Shown piece by piece: positions 52,335 through 62,087 of a stretch of DNA of 64,000 nucleotides; position 1 is the first letter of the stretch; every line of letters begins with the position of its first letter. The DNA comes from Candidatus Poribacteria bacterium (GTDB lineage: Bacteria; Poribacteria; WGA-4E; WGA-3G). The stretch lies in the NCBI GenBank assembly GCA_021295715.1, contig JAGWBV010000012.1, forward strand, positions 17,325 through 81,324, written 5' to 3'. The translations under genes and the position numbers were made by a program. The notes under the pieces were generated by a model. It was not told where the DNA came from. It did no database searches and saw only the letters and a program-made list of their open reading frames with translations.

Positions 52335-54014
52335 ATGTTAGTTGATGATAACAGAGAAGAACACCGGATGATGATTTTCGGCAACGATAGCCGTCTCGTT
52401 CAAGAGCGGTTAATCGTGGAAAAAGACGCAAAGCAGGATGGAATCTTGGCGCAGAAGGTTCACGCCGACTCCTATACCGTCACGCTGTATGTGTTGCTGA
52501 AGGATTACGGTCTCACGCCGGTATTTCGTATCAAGCCGCGCATCCGCTTCCATCGCTCTAACTACGACAACCTCTCTTCGAGTGCACCCCTACAGTATAG
52601 TCTTGATGACATCATCCATTTTGCTGAATTAAAACGCGGTATTGACTTGACGGAAAAGATTGACGATGCCAAACTCGCGGAAATCCTCGGCGATGCACCG
52701 GCACTCAAGAAGGTAACAGGTGATCCGGCGTTACATCTCGTCTCACAACGCGACGTGTCTCTCGGGAATCCGCCTTTTAAAACCAAAACTAAGGTTTTTG
52801 GAAAGAATGAAGATGAAGGTGTAGAAGAGGGTGGGATTCAGATTGGAACGTTCCTTGATGCGCTGAATCAACCGAAACAGACTGAGCAAATTTTCAAACG
52901 TTTTGCCAAGGGAAAAGAATTTGCCCATGATTTGCGCGAAGCGTTAGCACCCTACGAAGATTTTGAATTTCGGTTTGGTCTCTATTCTCGGTATGAACGA
53001 CGAGATTGTGTATTGGCAGATGGCGATGCGAAAACCAGCGGGAACTACCGTGCGACATTCGACCCGTGGACAGCACTCGGCTATATCCGCACCACTGGCG
53101 ACGCGCAACAGTTCCAAATTTTAGCACATGAACGCGGCACACGGTGGGAACACAAAGTTATGTTGGATCAGTTAGATGCTCCAACGCTTGAGCGGCTCGC
53201 TACGGAGATCCCTGGACTCCGCCGCGAATACCTCATCGGACGCGTTTTGTCGAAAAGCCAGACGGCTCTGACTCGATTAGCCGAGCTTCGCCAATCTCAG
53301 TTGAATCTCACAACCGATTTACATACCGGATATACGCTCCAGTTAGAAATACCCGTCACTAAAAAGCGGTTTTCTGTTATAGAACATCGTCGAAAGTTGC
53401 GAAGTATTTTTAATGGTGGCGGTGCTTATCGCCTGCATCCACTGAACGACGAGTTTGTTGAACGGCATCATAACATGGCGAAAGGTATCCGAGATGGTAT
53501 CGTCTGGACGTTAGATTCCGTTGATTTGTTCACAGGGCAACCGCCATTAAAGGACCAGGATGAAGAGTTCCTCATCATCAAAACACCGCATCAGAACAAA
53601 TTCGTGGTCCGTTCCGCCGAGGAGCTCCGCGAACGTCTCCCTAAAAACGGATTTGAAAAATGTTGGAATGAAGCCGTCGATGTCGGTGGTTATACCATCC
53701 TCAGTCGGATGAGTGGGAGGATCTATCTCGTGAGTTACGGACGCAGGAATACCGGCAGCATCCATGAAGGCGACCTTACCCAGGACGAAGTTGTACATTA
53801 TCTCTCAATTGAATACTTAGGGCTGGAACCTGACCGTATTGGAACTTCGCGTTTTGGGGTGCCGCTCCATGTCCAACAGGGTTTCTTTGAAAGACTTTTC
53901 AGCAGGCGACCTCTCCCACCCATCTTTAATCAGTTGATGCAAACCGAGGCACAGGTCATCGCAGAAATGAAAATCCTCGCTCGGCATTGCAAAGAGAAGC
54001 TGGAAATTCCGTAA
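52335..54014 (+). CDS. Unknown conserved-looking protein, 559 residues
   Basis: The start ATG 52335 is set by GGGAGGG 7 bp upstream; an in-frame TTG at 52299 lies in a palindromic repeat and is rejected. Not recognised. No signal peptide or membrane segment. Features seen: a basic cluster RIKPRIRFHRSNYDN near residue 70, an acidic stretch EDEGVEEGG near 165, GYTLQLEIPVTKKRFSVIEHRR near 345 and GSIHEGDLTQDEVVHYLSIEYLG near 480. Composition is ordinary for a soluble alpha/beta protein. Weak thoughts of a triphosphate-tunnel (CYTH/VTC) fold from the basic cluster and the CHAD gene two loci away are not strong enough for a call. Confidence 0.7.
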   Translation: MLVDDNREEHRMMIFGNDSRLVQERLIVEKDAKQDGILAQKVHADSYTVTLYVLLKDYGLTPVFRIKPRIRFHRSNYDNLSSSAPLQYSLDDIIHFAELKRGIDLTEKIDDAKLAEILGDAPALKKVTGDPALHLVSQRDVSLGNPPFKTKTKVFGKNEDEGVEEGGIQIGTFLDALNQPKQTEQIFKRFAKGKEFAHDLREALAPYEDFEFRFGLYSRYERRDCVLADGDAKTSGNYRATFDPWTALGYIRTTGDAQQFQILAHERGTRWEHKVMLDQLDAPTLERLATEIPGLRREYLIGRVLSKSQTALTRLAELRQSQLNLTTDLHTGYTLQLEIPVTKKRFSVIEHRRKLRSIFNGGGAYRLHPLNDEFVERHHNMAKGIRDGIVWTLDSVDLFTGQPPLKDQDEEFLIIKTPHQNKFVVRSAEELRERLPKNGFEKCWNEAVDVGGYTILSRMSGRIYLVSYGRRNTGSIHEGDLTQDEVVHYLSIEYLGLEPDRIGTSRFGVPLHVQQGFFERLFSRRPLPPIFNQLMQTEAQVIAEMKILARHCKEKLEIP

Positions 54015-54018
54015 ATCT

Positions 54019-54175
54019 GTAGGTGTTTTTGCTTGGGTGTTTCCCCTTGATTGAACTGCAGGTGAACCCATAGCTGTCAATTTTAGAAAAAATTGCATCG
54101 GGACCTCGTAGGTTGGGTTGAACGGATAGTACCCGATTCCACGTTATCCGAATCGCAAGGAAAATTTAAAAAATG
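54019..54175 (+). repeat. Long composite leader repeat before the SDR gene
   Basis: CTGTAGGTGTTTTTGCTTGG then GTGTTTCCCC (the inverse of 40736-40765), an unrelated middle, then ATCCGAATCGCAAGG and AAAATTTAAAAAATG. Confidence 0.7.
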
Positions 54176-55000
54176 GAAAACCGTAGAAAAATTCTTATCA
54201 CCGGTGCGTCCGGCTATATCGCTGGACGGATGCTCCCCGAATTTCGCCAACGTTATGAACTCGTCCTGTTAGACGTGAAAACCACGAATCGACAGGGCGA
54301 GGAGGTAGAAGGCGTTCAAATTGCTGAACTGACCGACCCCAATCGAGACGCGTATCGTCACCATTTTGAAGGTGTTGATGCAGTCGTCCACTGTGCTTTT
54401 AAGGGCGGCAGTTTTGAGAATGAACTTGCCAACGTCCAGATGGCATATAACCTTTATCAGACCTGTGTCGAGACCGGTGTCCGACGCGTCGTCGTCTGTA
54501 GTTCCAACCACGCTGCCGACTATTACGAACGTCTCATCTGGGCAGATAAGTGGGATGTGGTAACCCCAGAGATGCGACCGCTCTCCGATAACTTCTACGG
54601 ATGGGCGAAAGAGGCGTATGAGCACCTCGGCTTTGTCTTTGCGACAGGACATGTTGACGGTAAGAAATTACAGAACGTCCAGCTGCGTATCGGTGGGCCG
54701 CGCGAGACAGATATGGCGAATTCTTCAGCGGACGATTTGAAGGCGATGCACCGAGGACTTGGCGCGTATTTGAGCATCCGGGATCAGGTCCAACTCTTCG
54801 TCAAGAGCATTGAGACAGAGGACATAGAGGACGAAAACGGGATCCCGTTCCAGATTTTCTACGGTATCAGCGACAATTCGCATAAATTTTGGAGTATCGC
54901 CAATGCACGGAAGGTGATAGGCTACGCCCCTGAGGACGACAGCCAACTCCGTTTTGCTGACCGGTTGGCAGAATTGTTAGAGCAGGCGAAAAAGACATAG
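54173..55000 (+). CDS. NAD-dependent epimerase/dehydratase, uronate-dehydrogenase-like
   Basis: 275 residues, extended SDR fold. NAD site ILITGASGYIAGRM, the SSNHAADYY segment with YGWAKEAYE (catalytic Tyr and Lys). The SSNH motif and length resemble uronate dehydrogenases that oxidise galacturonate or glucuronate to aldaric acids. With the DgoD-type dehydratase elsewhere in the window this would suit sugar-acid catabolism, but the genes are 17 kb apart and the link is an inference. Confidence 0.82.
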   Translation: MENRRKILITGASGYIAGRMLPEFRQRYELVLLDVKTTNRQGEEVEGVQIAELTDPNRDAYRHHFEGVDAVVHCAFKGGSFENELANVQMAYNLYQTCVETGVRRVVVCSSNHAADYYERLIWADKWDVVTPEMRPLSDNFYGWAKEAYEHLGFVFATGHVDGKKLQNVQLRIGGPRETDMANSSADDLKAMHRGLGAYLSIRDQVQLFVKSIETEDIEDENGIPFQIFYGISDNSHKFWSIANARKVIGYAPEDDSQLRFADRLAELLEQAKKT

Positions 55001-55094
55001 CGCGTAATTTTTCGCGAATGTACCATAGGAAACCGTTAACCTGTGAGGCTTGGACAAACTTGCCAGTTTGCGAGAGATTAACGATCTATCAGAT

Positions 55095-56708
55095 TTAGAG
55101 GACCTGCGATAGGCGTTTTTGCACCACCGGAATCACATAACTCCGAATCTTCACACTGTTAACGGTTTCTGTCTCTGTTCGCGCTTCTGGATTTTGACGA
55201 TGATCGAAGACAACATAGTACCCCTCTGCAGTGTCTTCCAATTCCATATACGCTGCAAGTTGCTTTTTACCAGCTTCGTAGTATCGGGCCCCTTCCCATA
55301 TCTTTGTCTCGATAATATGTTTTCGCCCCTGATGGAAAATCGCTATATCCATTTTGCCGCGCCCGGTTTGCCCTTCAAGGTAGATATTTCCGTGCACCAA
55401 TTGGACGAACTGATCCAGATACGCATAGAGGAGATATTGCCCAACAAACTCTTTCGGGGTATCAGGGATTTGCAGGATCCGGAAGCCTGCACGGGCAATA
55501 AAATCCCGGAAGTTATCAAGGAGTAAACCCATCTCAATCTGCCCTGTAGGCGTGAGGTAATCAGCCAGGTCGGGGCTGGTGCCCTCAGGAAAATATTCCT
55601 GCTCTAACCCATTCACCAGCGGCTTGAACGTTTGCAAAATACGTTGCTGATAAATAGGATTGAGAATTTCACACATTCCGTCAGCCCCTCTCACAATGAC
55701 ACCATAAGTCGTGAGTTCGTCGATGACCGGGTCGTCCCGGTTAAAGCGCACCCCGCTCTCGTAAGAGGCGATTTCCATGAGGATGCTTTCAAAACGCGGA
55801 TTTCTGCGGATATTGGTCAGTAGGTGGGCGATATTGACATTTATTTCCTCAAGGAGGCGTGTATGTGCTGCTGCAAAGTGTGCCATCGTAATCGTTTCAG
55901 TTTTCGGGATGTCCAGTTCTTCCGTAAGGATCTGTGCACATCGGTTGACGAGGAAGGGCTGCCCAGCAGTCTGCTTATGGAGCGATGTGATGACTTCAGG
56001 AGCGAAGGTTTGTCCAACTTCGTCCGTATACTGCGCAAGCAGATCGCCTACCTGTTCGCGCGTGAAGTTGGGGAGGTGGAATTCATCTTGGATATTGAAC
56101 GGCGAGATGGAACGGTCGTAATCAAGTTGTGTGATGTTTTTGACCCCAACGATCCCGACGCTATGGGGGCACCGTATTTTACCCGATAGATAAATATCAC
56201 GGAGCACGCGGAGAAACCCCGTCACGGCACCACGTGGAATCGCATCAAATTCGTCAATAATGAGGACAACCCTTTGGTTCTTTAGAAATCCTGCTAATTG
56301 TCTAAAGAACCTTCGCAAGGAGAGGTGATTCGTGAATTGCGCGTTCCCCAAAGGCTGCACGAGTGGCTCAGGCAGTGACTCATCCCGTTCTTGGAAGACA
56401 GCCACTACTTTCTCAGGAATATCTTCCGCGATGCCTCCGTAAAACTCTGCAGGCGTGCAGCCTTCATATACCTCAAAATTGAGGTGTATAGGGAAGTAGG
56501 TTAAATCTGTAGCGGCGAGTTCTGCGAGTGCTAATTGGAAGAAAGTCGTTTTACCCGTCTGCCGGGGCGCGAAAAGGACGATATACTTTCCTTCTTTGAC
56601 GCGCCTAATAAAATCGGAAACCTCTGCTGTCCGAGGGACGAGGTAGTTATCTTCAGGATATAGGCGGCCTTGGGTTCCAAAGCGTCGCATATTTATTCGC
56701 ATCTCCAA
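55095..56708 (-). CDS. AAA-like ATPase with C-terminal PD-(D/E)XK-type domain
   Basis: 537 residues. Walker A APRQTGKTT (47-55), Walker B VVLIIDEFD (147-155), and a winged-helix-like region after ~260 (QPFLVNRCAQIL). The C-terminal ~120 residues have RGKMDIAIFHQGRKHIIETKIW, the D...ExK of a nuclease-like domain often fused to these AAA_35/ORC-like ATPases. Such proteins are abundant in genomes of this type and may be mobile or defence-related; function not established. MEMRINMRRF offers three close start codons. Confidence 0.82.
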   Translation of the reverse strand: MEMRINMRRFGTQGRLYPEDNYLVPRTAEVSDFIRRVKEGKYIVLFAPRQTGKTTFFQLALAELAATDLTYFPIHLNFEVYEGCTPAEFYGGIAEDIPEKVVAVFQERDESLPEPLVQPLGNAQFTNHLSLRRFFRQLAGFLKNQRVVLIIDEFDAIPRGAVTGFLRVLRDIYLSGKIRCPHSVGIVGVKNITQLDYDRSISPFNIQDEFHLPNFTREQVGDLLAQYTDEVGQTFAPEVITSLHKQTAGQPFLVNRCAQILTEELDIPKTETITMAHFAAAHTRLLEEINVNIAHLLTNIRRNPRFESILMEIASYESGVRFNRDDPVIDELTTYGVIVRGADGMCEILNPIYQQRILQTFKPLVNGLEQEYFPEGTSPDLADYLTPTGQIEMGLLLDNFRDFIARAGFRILQIPDTPKEFVGQYLLYAYLDQFVQLVHGNIYLEGQTGRGKMDIAIFHQGRKHIIETKIWEGARYYEAGKKQLAAYMELEDTAEGYYVVFDHRQNPEARTETETVNSVKIRSYVIPVVQKRLSQVL

Positions 56709-56925
56709 ACTTCGTAGTGGCTATCGACTTTCAGCCTATTCGCAATGGGTTTTCATCGGTTTTCGGTTTCCATCAGCTGTAGGAGCGAGCTGCGCTCGCG
56801 ACTCTTTCTGACTGCTGACTGCTAAGAATTATACACCCCTTTCCGAAGCTTTTCAAACGAAAAAGGGGGTGAGTTGTTCTCGGAGTTGGAGTCGTGTATT
56901 TCGGAGGTGTGATTTGATAGTGCCT
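56709..56925. repeat. GC palindrome and CTGACTGCTGACTGCT words
   Basis: GTAGGAGCGAGCTGCGCTCG at 56779-56798, containing the palindrome GCGAGC-TGC-GCTCGC, and TGACTGCTGACTGCTAAG. No gene in the gap. Confidence 0.55.
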
Positions 56926-57252
56926 TCAGAGCGGTTCAAATTGCGTCAAGTCTTGTGCTGTCTCTGCGCTTTTGACGCATCCCTGATTGTCAATTTGCTT
57001 CTCCACCTTGATGGTACTTTCGGGTGGAATGCGAATCGGGTTCTCCTGTGTCCCTGTGTAGATTGCGTAGGTTTCTATAGGGCAGAGGGTCATCTGTGTG
57101 CCTTCAGAGAGGAAGCTTTCAAACCACCAAGCGTTGTCTCCGAGAACGTAAAAGGTGTATACGTCCCCCGTTTGTGTATGCCCTGTAATACGGATTTTTT
57201 CGGTGTTCACGCGATGTCTTTCAGAGATTGTAAGAATAATTTCTTTTTTCAT
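56926..57252 (-). CDS. Hypothetical protein, 108 residues
   Basis: Not recognised. Soluble, beta-rich appearance: KKEIILTISERHRVNTEKIR, GDVYTFYVLGDNAWWFESFL and IYTGTQENPIRIPPEST. Chosen over the overlapping plus-strand ORF because its composition is protein-like and it shares strand with its neighbours. No clear ribosome binding site. Confidence 0.5.
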   Translation of the reverse strand: MKKEIILTISERHRVNTEKIRITGHTQTGDVYTFYVLGDNAWWFESFLSEGTQMTLCPIETYAIYTGTQENPIRIPPESTIKVEKQIDNQGCVKSAETAQDLTQFEPL

Positions 57253-57311
57253 AACGATGCCTAAAAACGATTTTCATCCCTTCACGCTTTCGCTGATAAG
57301 CAGACGTAGGT

Positions 57312-58026
57312 TCATTGTGTTACCGCTGGAACGTTTTTTCCGCGTGTGTCAAGGACGCGATATATCCAAACATAGTCAATCCCATTTAACCGCACCACGT
57401 GTTCGAGTTCACGGTGAAGATCACTACGGGGTTGCAAAACGGATGACGGTTTGCCGCCTTCAGGGAGGGGATCCACAGAGGATCCTTGAATCTGTCTACC
57501 GCGGACGTACTCAACATCATAATCGAAGTCAATGTTGTGCGGAAATGTCTCACTGTTGCGTCGTCTCCATGTTTTCCCAACGAAATACTTATTCAGGTTA
57601 CTGCTAAACCGACTCACTCGCACCTGTAGGTGTTGCGCATCCGGTTTAGCATTGAGATAAGCGGCGGCGACATCCAATCCTACACCGCCCCCAACAGAGG
57701 TGTTTTTAGAAATCCATTCCCCGGATAAAATCGGAAAGTGATAAGTGGCATAATAGGGATGGAGTTTCAGTACTGGCAGGGTTTGTAAAACAACAACTGC
57801 CACGAGAAAAAGCAAACGCACGTATTTTTTTGAGATGTGCTGGGTGATGTAAATGCCCCCCATAGCCGAGAGGAGGCAAGAAAATCACGAGATACCGGGT
57901 GATTTTCTTGGCGACGAAACTCAGTCCGATGACGTAAAAAAGTACAAAGAGAAGGAACACGACCATGATACGAAATGCTTTTTTCTCCTGATGTCTTTGC
58001 CTCCAGGTCCCGTACATTGCCCCCAA
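57312..58026 (-). pseudogene. Truncated, frameshifted glycosyltransferase-39-type membrane protein
   Basis: The last ~230 residues of a dolichyl-mannosyltransferase/GT39-like protein. The first frame (58026 to ~57860) reads RIMVVFLLFVLFYVIGLSFV and AKKITRYLVIFLPPL; the second (57863-57312) continues GGIYITQHISKKYVRLLFLV, LKLHPYYATYHFPILSG. The break falls exactly in a run of six G on the minus strand (57856-57861), so one base added or lost explains it. The N-terminal catalytic half is missing and the upstream side abuts the transposase remnant at 58172. Confidence 0.7.
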
Positions 58027-58171
58027 AGTGAGTACTTACTGTTACCCACAAGTTTTTTGTGTGGTGTCTGTCGGTGGTGGTTCTAAGAGACATGCTTCTC
58101 TCCAAGTTCGTCAAACAGTGTGAAGGTGTTGGAAATATCCGTCAACCGTTGCCACCCTCGCCATAAGACGG

Positions 58172-58873
58172 TCACGCCGGGGGGGCATCAGACGGACGTC
58201 CCAAGAACCCGCCGAGTTTGGCGATCCAAAGGACGACTTGGGTAACGGTGGGTGTTTTCTTGGGGAAAGTGCGGGTCTTGTGGGTTAGGGCGTAAAGTGC
58301 TTTCCACTCATTTTCCGGCACGACTTGCGTGCAATCTGCCTCGGGGAGGTGCCGGTTGAGGAGCGTCATCCAGTAGAGTCGCCACGCAATGACACTCAGT
58401 AAAGCGATATACCGCAGGAGGCGGTCTTTAGTTTGGAATCGAGCGTGCTCCACCTTGGTCCCGGATTTCAGGACTTTGAAATAGACCTCAATGTGCCAGC
58501 GCTGGGTATACCACTCAATGCGCTGGAGTGCCTCGGAGAAGTTGGAAACTTCTACGTTCGTCAGCAGTAGCCAGTTCAGAGGTGTTATGTCATCGGGAGG
58601 GTTGGGTTCTGTGACCGACACGAGAAAGCCCGATACAGGCGGTAAGTTTTTCGTCTCGGGGCGTTGCTGACACCGATGCGGCAGACAGAGCGTCGTCTGG
58701 GCGAAACACACTTGTAGATGTGCCTGACGCGCAGGAAACCGTTGCGGGCGCGCGGGGACATCAAGCGTCAACTCACCGGCAAGGGGCGCACGACTCACCA
58801 AATCCTTCAGAGTCTCGTAGGTATCTTCACTCCGACGGGGTTGTGCCGAACGTATCACAAACTGAAAAGACAA
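58172..58873 (-). mobile_element. Tn5/IS4-type transposase, C-terminal fragment
   Basis: About 230 residues. The end of the DDE domain is clear: LNWLLLTNVEVSNFSEALQR and the YREK-type signature YTQRWHIEVYFKVLKSG; the close LGGFLGRPSDAPPA is typical of this group. The N-terminal half with the first two acidic residues is missing, so it cannot transpose. Its upstream edge lies inside the last codons of the MacB-like permease. No terminal inverted repeats were identified. Confidence 0.82.
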
Positions 58874-60041
58874 CCGATGTCAGCATCCACGATACCGATA
58901 GAACGACGGGCCATTCATCCACAATAGGGAGAATACGCACCGCAAGCCCTGCCATCCCATGCGCCGCAAGCCAACCGTCCACGATACCGAGGCCCCCACC
59001 ACAGAAACACAGGGTGATGGATTCTGTTAAAAATTGCAAAAAAATGTGAATCTGTTTCGCTCCAATTGATTTTCGTAAACCTATCTCGCGGGTCCTTTCA
59101 CCGACAGAGACGAGACAAATATTCATAATGCCAATCCCGCTGACGAAGATCGAAAAACCAGCGATGCTACCTAAGGCGATTTTTATCATCTTTTGGATGT
59201 GTTCTAAGCGTCTGACGGTGCGTTTCGGTATCCGATAGGAGATAAAGTCTTTGATACCCCGGTGTCTCTTCTGTAGCACATCTCGGACAGAATCAATCAC
59301 GCCAGAGACATCTGCGTCCTTTTGAAAAAAGACGTGCAGGTCCTCAATATACCGGATGCCAGAGAGCCGTTGCTGATGCGTTGTGAGTGGGACACAGACT
59401 ATATCGTCCAAGGAGGTGTAGCTGCGGAGACTTCTGCCTTTCGCTGCCATAATACCGATGACACGACACCGCACGAAGGGGTGTCGCCAGCGGATTTTCA
59501 TTTTCACTTCCTGCCCAATGGCATTGATGTTGCCAAACAGATCCATCGCGGCTTCAGCACCGAGGACGCACACCTGGGCTGCGCTGTCAATATCCGCTCG
59601 TGTAAAAAAACGTCCGTATTGCACATTCCAATGCATGCCTGTGGCATAGTCTGCTGTCACGCCTTCAACATAAGGACGTGTTTGTCCGCCCTGTCGACTC
59701 GTGATGATCCCTTGATACCCCCTATTTTTCGGCAAGACGAAGTGGACATCCGGACATTCTGCTTCAATGGCGCGAACGTCAGAGAGTGTATAACGTTCGG
59801 TTGTAAGTCTTACGAATCGACTGCGTCTCCAAATAGAATGGCGTGTCCTGAAGTGAACTTGGTTAGCACCACCCATTTTTTCGATGTCTTTGACGATGAG
59901 CCGTTTCGCGCCGTCTCCGATAGCCATCATGCAGAGAACACTTGCAATGCCGATAAAGATGCCAAGGATAGAAAGTCCCGCACGGAGTCGATTTTGAGAA
60001 ATATGTAAGAGCCCGGCAGCAATCGCGTCATAAAGTTTCAT
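58827..60041 (-). pseudogene. MacB-like permease truncated at its 3' end by an IS remnant
   Basis: 404 residues read. Normal MacB/FtsX order: TM1 at ~20-42 (AGLSILGIFIGIASVLCMMA), periplasmic core, GSIAGFSIFVSGIGIMNICLV, ERTREIGLRKSIGAKQIH. The expected last helix and the YPAxKAxxLxPxEALR ending are replaced after TSVVFSV by CDTFGTTPSE, read from transposase DNA. About 25 residues are lost. It overlaps the WD40 gene by 14 bp, so it was the next gene in that operon. Residual function is doubtful. Confidence 0.78.
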
Positions 60042-62052
60042 GGTCCAAATAAGGGGTCATATCCCATAAAAGGATCGTACCATCAAAGCTTCCACTCGCT
60101 AAAAGCGCGCCGTCGGGCGAAAAGGCAAGGTCTTGAACGTCAGTTGGGTGTCCCCAAAAGGTTGCGATATTTTCACCCGTGGCAACATCCCATAAATAAA
60201 TAGGGACCTTTTCTGTCTGACACCACCATGTGCCCGAAGCCATATACCGTCCACAAGGCGAAAATGCCAAAGCAAACTGCCGCCTATATTCTCGTGGTAA
60301 GAGGATGATCATGTGAGTTTCATAGGTGTTCGCATCCCACAACCGAATTCCCCCCTCCATACCTGCAGCAAGGAAATTACCACATGGGGAGAATGTGATC
60401 GCCTGAACTGCCGTATGACGATAACGGGGCGTTTCTCCTTGCAGTACCGCTTCAATTGTATCCGCGTCCCCTTTATAGATATTCGCATTTAATTCCGGTG
60501 TTGACGGCAGTGAATCGGTAGACAATGGTGGACTTAACCGAAGCGCGATGATTGCTTTGCCTGACGTAACGTCCCACACCCGGGCGGTTTGATCCCTTGA
60601 GACGCTTGCCAATCTTTTTTCATCAGGTGAGAATGCACACGATTCAATATAATCCGTCTGTCCTCTAAGAACGCTCTCTTTTCCGCTGCTATCCCATACA
60701 TAGATATTTCCGCTCTGTATCGGGCAAGCCCAGAGGTTACCTGTAACCGAGAAAAAACCTCTGCTTATGCCTGCGTGAGGCGCATCCACGGTGGCGATGA
60801 TTTCATGGGAGTCGAGGTTGCAGACGCTGAGTGTTTGCTCATCGGCAAGCAGAACCCGCATATTATCAGTTGAAGTGGAACATACAGCGTAGGATCGCTT
60901 CTGTTTACCGAAGTTTACCGCATGCCGCTCCCTTTTTTTTATATCCCAAAGGGCACATTGCCATCCCGCTTCAATCGCAACAAGTCTCTGACCATCCGGT
61001 GAAAAAGCCAGTGAATGAGTAAAAGGTGTGTGTCTGGAGACGGTTGAGACCAATTCGGACGACTGATGCCATACACTGAAGTTTCGCGAACCAGCGACCG
61101 CCAAATGTCTACCATCTAAAAAGCACCTACCCCCGATGGCACCATGATGTTCAAATATACCCAGTTTTTCATTACGTGCGACATCCCAGACGGAAACAGT
61201 ATCTTCCTCAATAGCCGCAGCCAGCAGTCTACCTGCCGGTGTATAACTCGGTATCACAGCATACTTTGCATATTCAACAGGACATCCAACAGGCTGCGCA
61301 GTTTTGGCATCCCACTGTTGTAATGTTCCCTTGTGATCTCCAGAGGCAATGAACCTACCACACGCTGAGAACGCCAGGGCAACCACCATTTGAGTATGTC
61401 CTGTGAAACAAGCGATCTGTTCACTTGTCTGACTATCCCATATCGAAACGGTATTTTCAGCTGTTGCAGCGGCAATTAAAGTGGCATCGGGGGAATAGAC
61501 GAGTGGAATGATATAAGGGCGATGACGAAAAAACTCTGCTTTTTTTATTTTCGCAAGCTTTTTCCCTGTTTCCGGGCACCAGACATAAACCGCATCATAA
61601 CGTCCCCCAGTGGAGGCGAGACGGGCACCATCAGGTGAAAAAGCAAGCTGAGAGGCTGCATCAAACAGGTCTCCTCGCTGCATCTTTGAAACGCAACATT
61701 TGCTTTGCACTTGCCATACTTTTATATCACCATCCCAATTGCCGGTGGCAAGCAAGTCACCTTTCGGAGAAAATGTGATCGCCAAAACAACGCCGCGCTC
61801 GGTATCCAATAAGGCAACAGGAGACATGGTAGAAATCTCGTACAACCAGACACCGATACGACTACCTACAGCAAGTAATTCTCTGTCAGGGGAAAATGCT
61901 ACGTCTGATACTATTCCTCGCCCCAGACGTGCAATTGCCCCCGTTTGGAGTCCCCACGTGGTGACATCTTCGTTTCTGTCAGTAGTGCTTCTGATTCTCC
62001 GTCGGGTTTGATTTTCCACCAGATCCCCACCTTTTGGCGAGTCGTAGGACAA
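60028..62052 (-). CDS. WD40-repeat protein, 14 blades
   Basis: 674 residues from TTG 62052; GTG 62019 with AAAGGTGGGGA upstream is an equally good start. I count 14 WD40 units, e.g. VSDVAFSPDRELLAVGSRIG, VLAITFSPKGDLLATGNWDG, ... VQDLAFSPDGALLASGSFDG, enough for two seven-bladed propellers. No kinase, sigma or membrane domain. WD40 propellers act as protein-binding scaffolds. The gene follows a sigma-factor-like and a Cys-rich gene and overlaps the start of a MacB-type permease, so it is the third member of a four-gene unit. Confidence 0.92.
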   Translation of the reverse strand: MSYDSPKGGDLVENQTRRRIRSTTDRNEDVTTWGLQTGAIARLGRGIVSDVAFSPDRELLAVGSRIGVWLYEISTMSPVALLDTERGVVLAITFSPKGDLLATGNWDGDIKVWQVQSKCCVSKMQRGDLFDAASQLAFSPDGARLASTGGRYDAVYVWCPETGKKLAKIKKAEFFRHRPYIIPLVYSPDATLIAAATAENTVSIWDSQTSEQIACFTGHTQMVVALAFSACGRFIASGDHKGTLQQWDAKTAQPVGCPVEYAKYAVIPSYTPAGRLLAAAIEEDTVSVWDVARNEKLGIFEHHGAIGGRCFLDGRHLAVAGSRNFSVWHQSSELVSTVSRHTPFTHSLAFSPDGQRLVAIEAGWQCALWDIKKRERHAVNFGKQKRSYAVCSTSTDNMRVLLADEQTLSVCNLDSHEIIATVDAPHAGISRGFFSVTGNLWACPIQSGNIYVWDSSGKESVLRGQTDYIESCAFSPDEKRLASVSRDQTARVWDVTSGKAIIALRLSPPLSTDSLPSTPELNANIYKGDADTIEAVLQGETPRYRHTAVQAITFSPCGNFLAAGMEGGIRLWDANTYETHMIILLPREYRRQFALAFSPCGRYMASGTWWCQTEKVPIYLWDVATGENIATFWGHPTDVQDLAFSPDGALLASGSFDGTILLWDMTPYLDHETL

Positions 62053-62087
62053 TTTATTGCTTGACGACTTACTGCCACTTTCTTTGA

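Noticed and set aside
56869-57264. 131-residue plus-strand ORF
   Set aside because: Opposite to a more protein-like minus-strand ORF; Cys/Phe-rich shadow composition.
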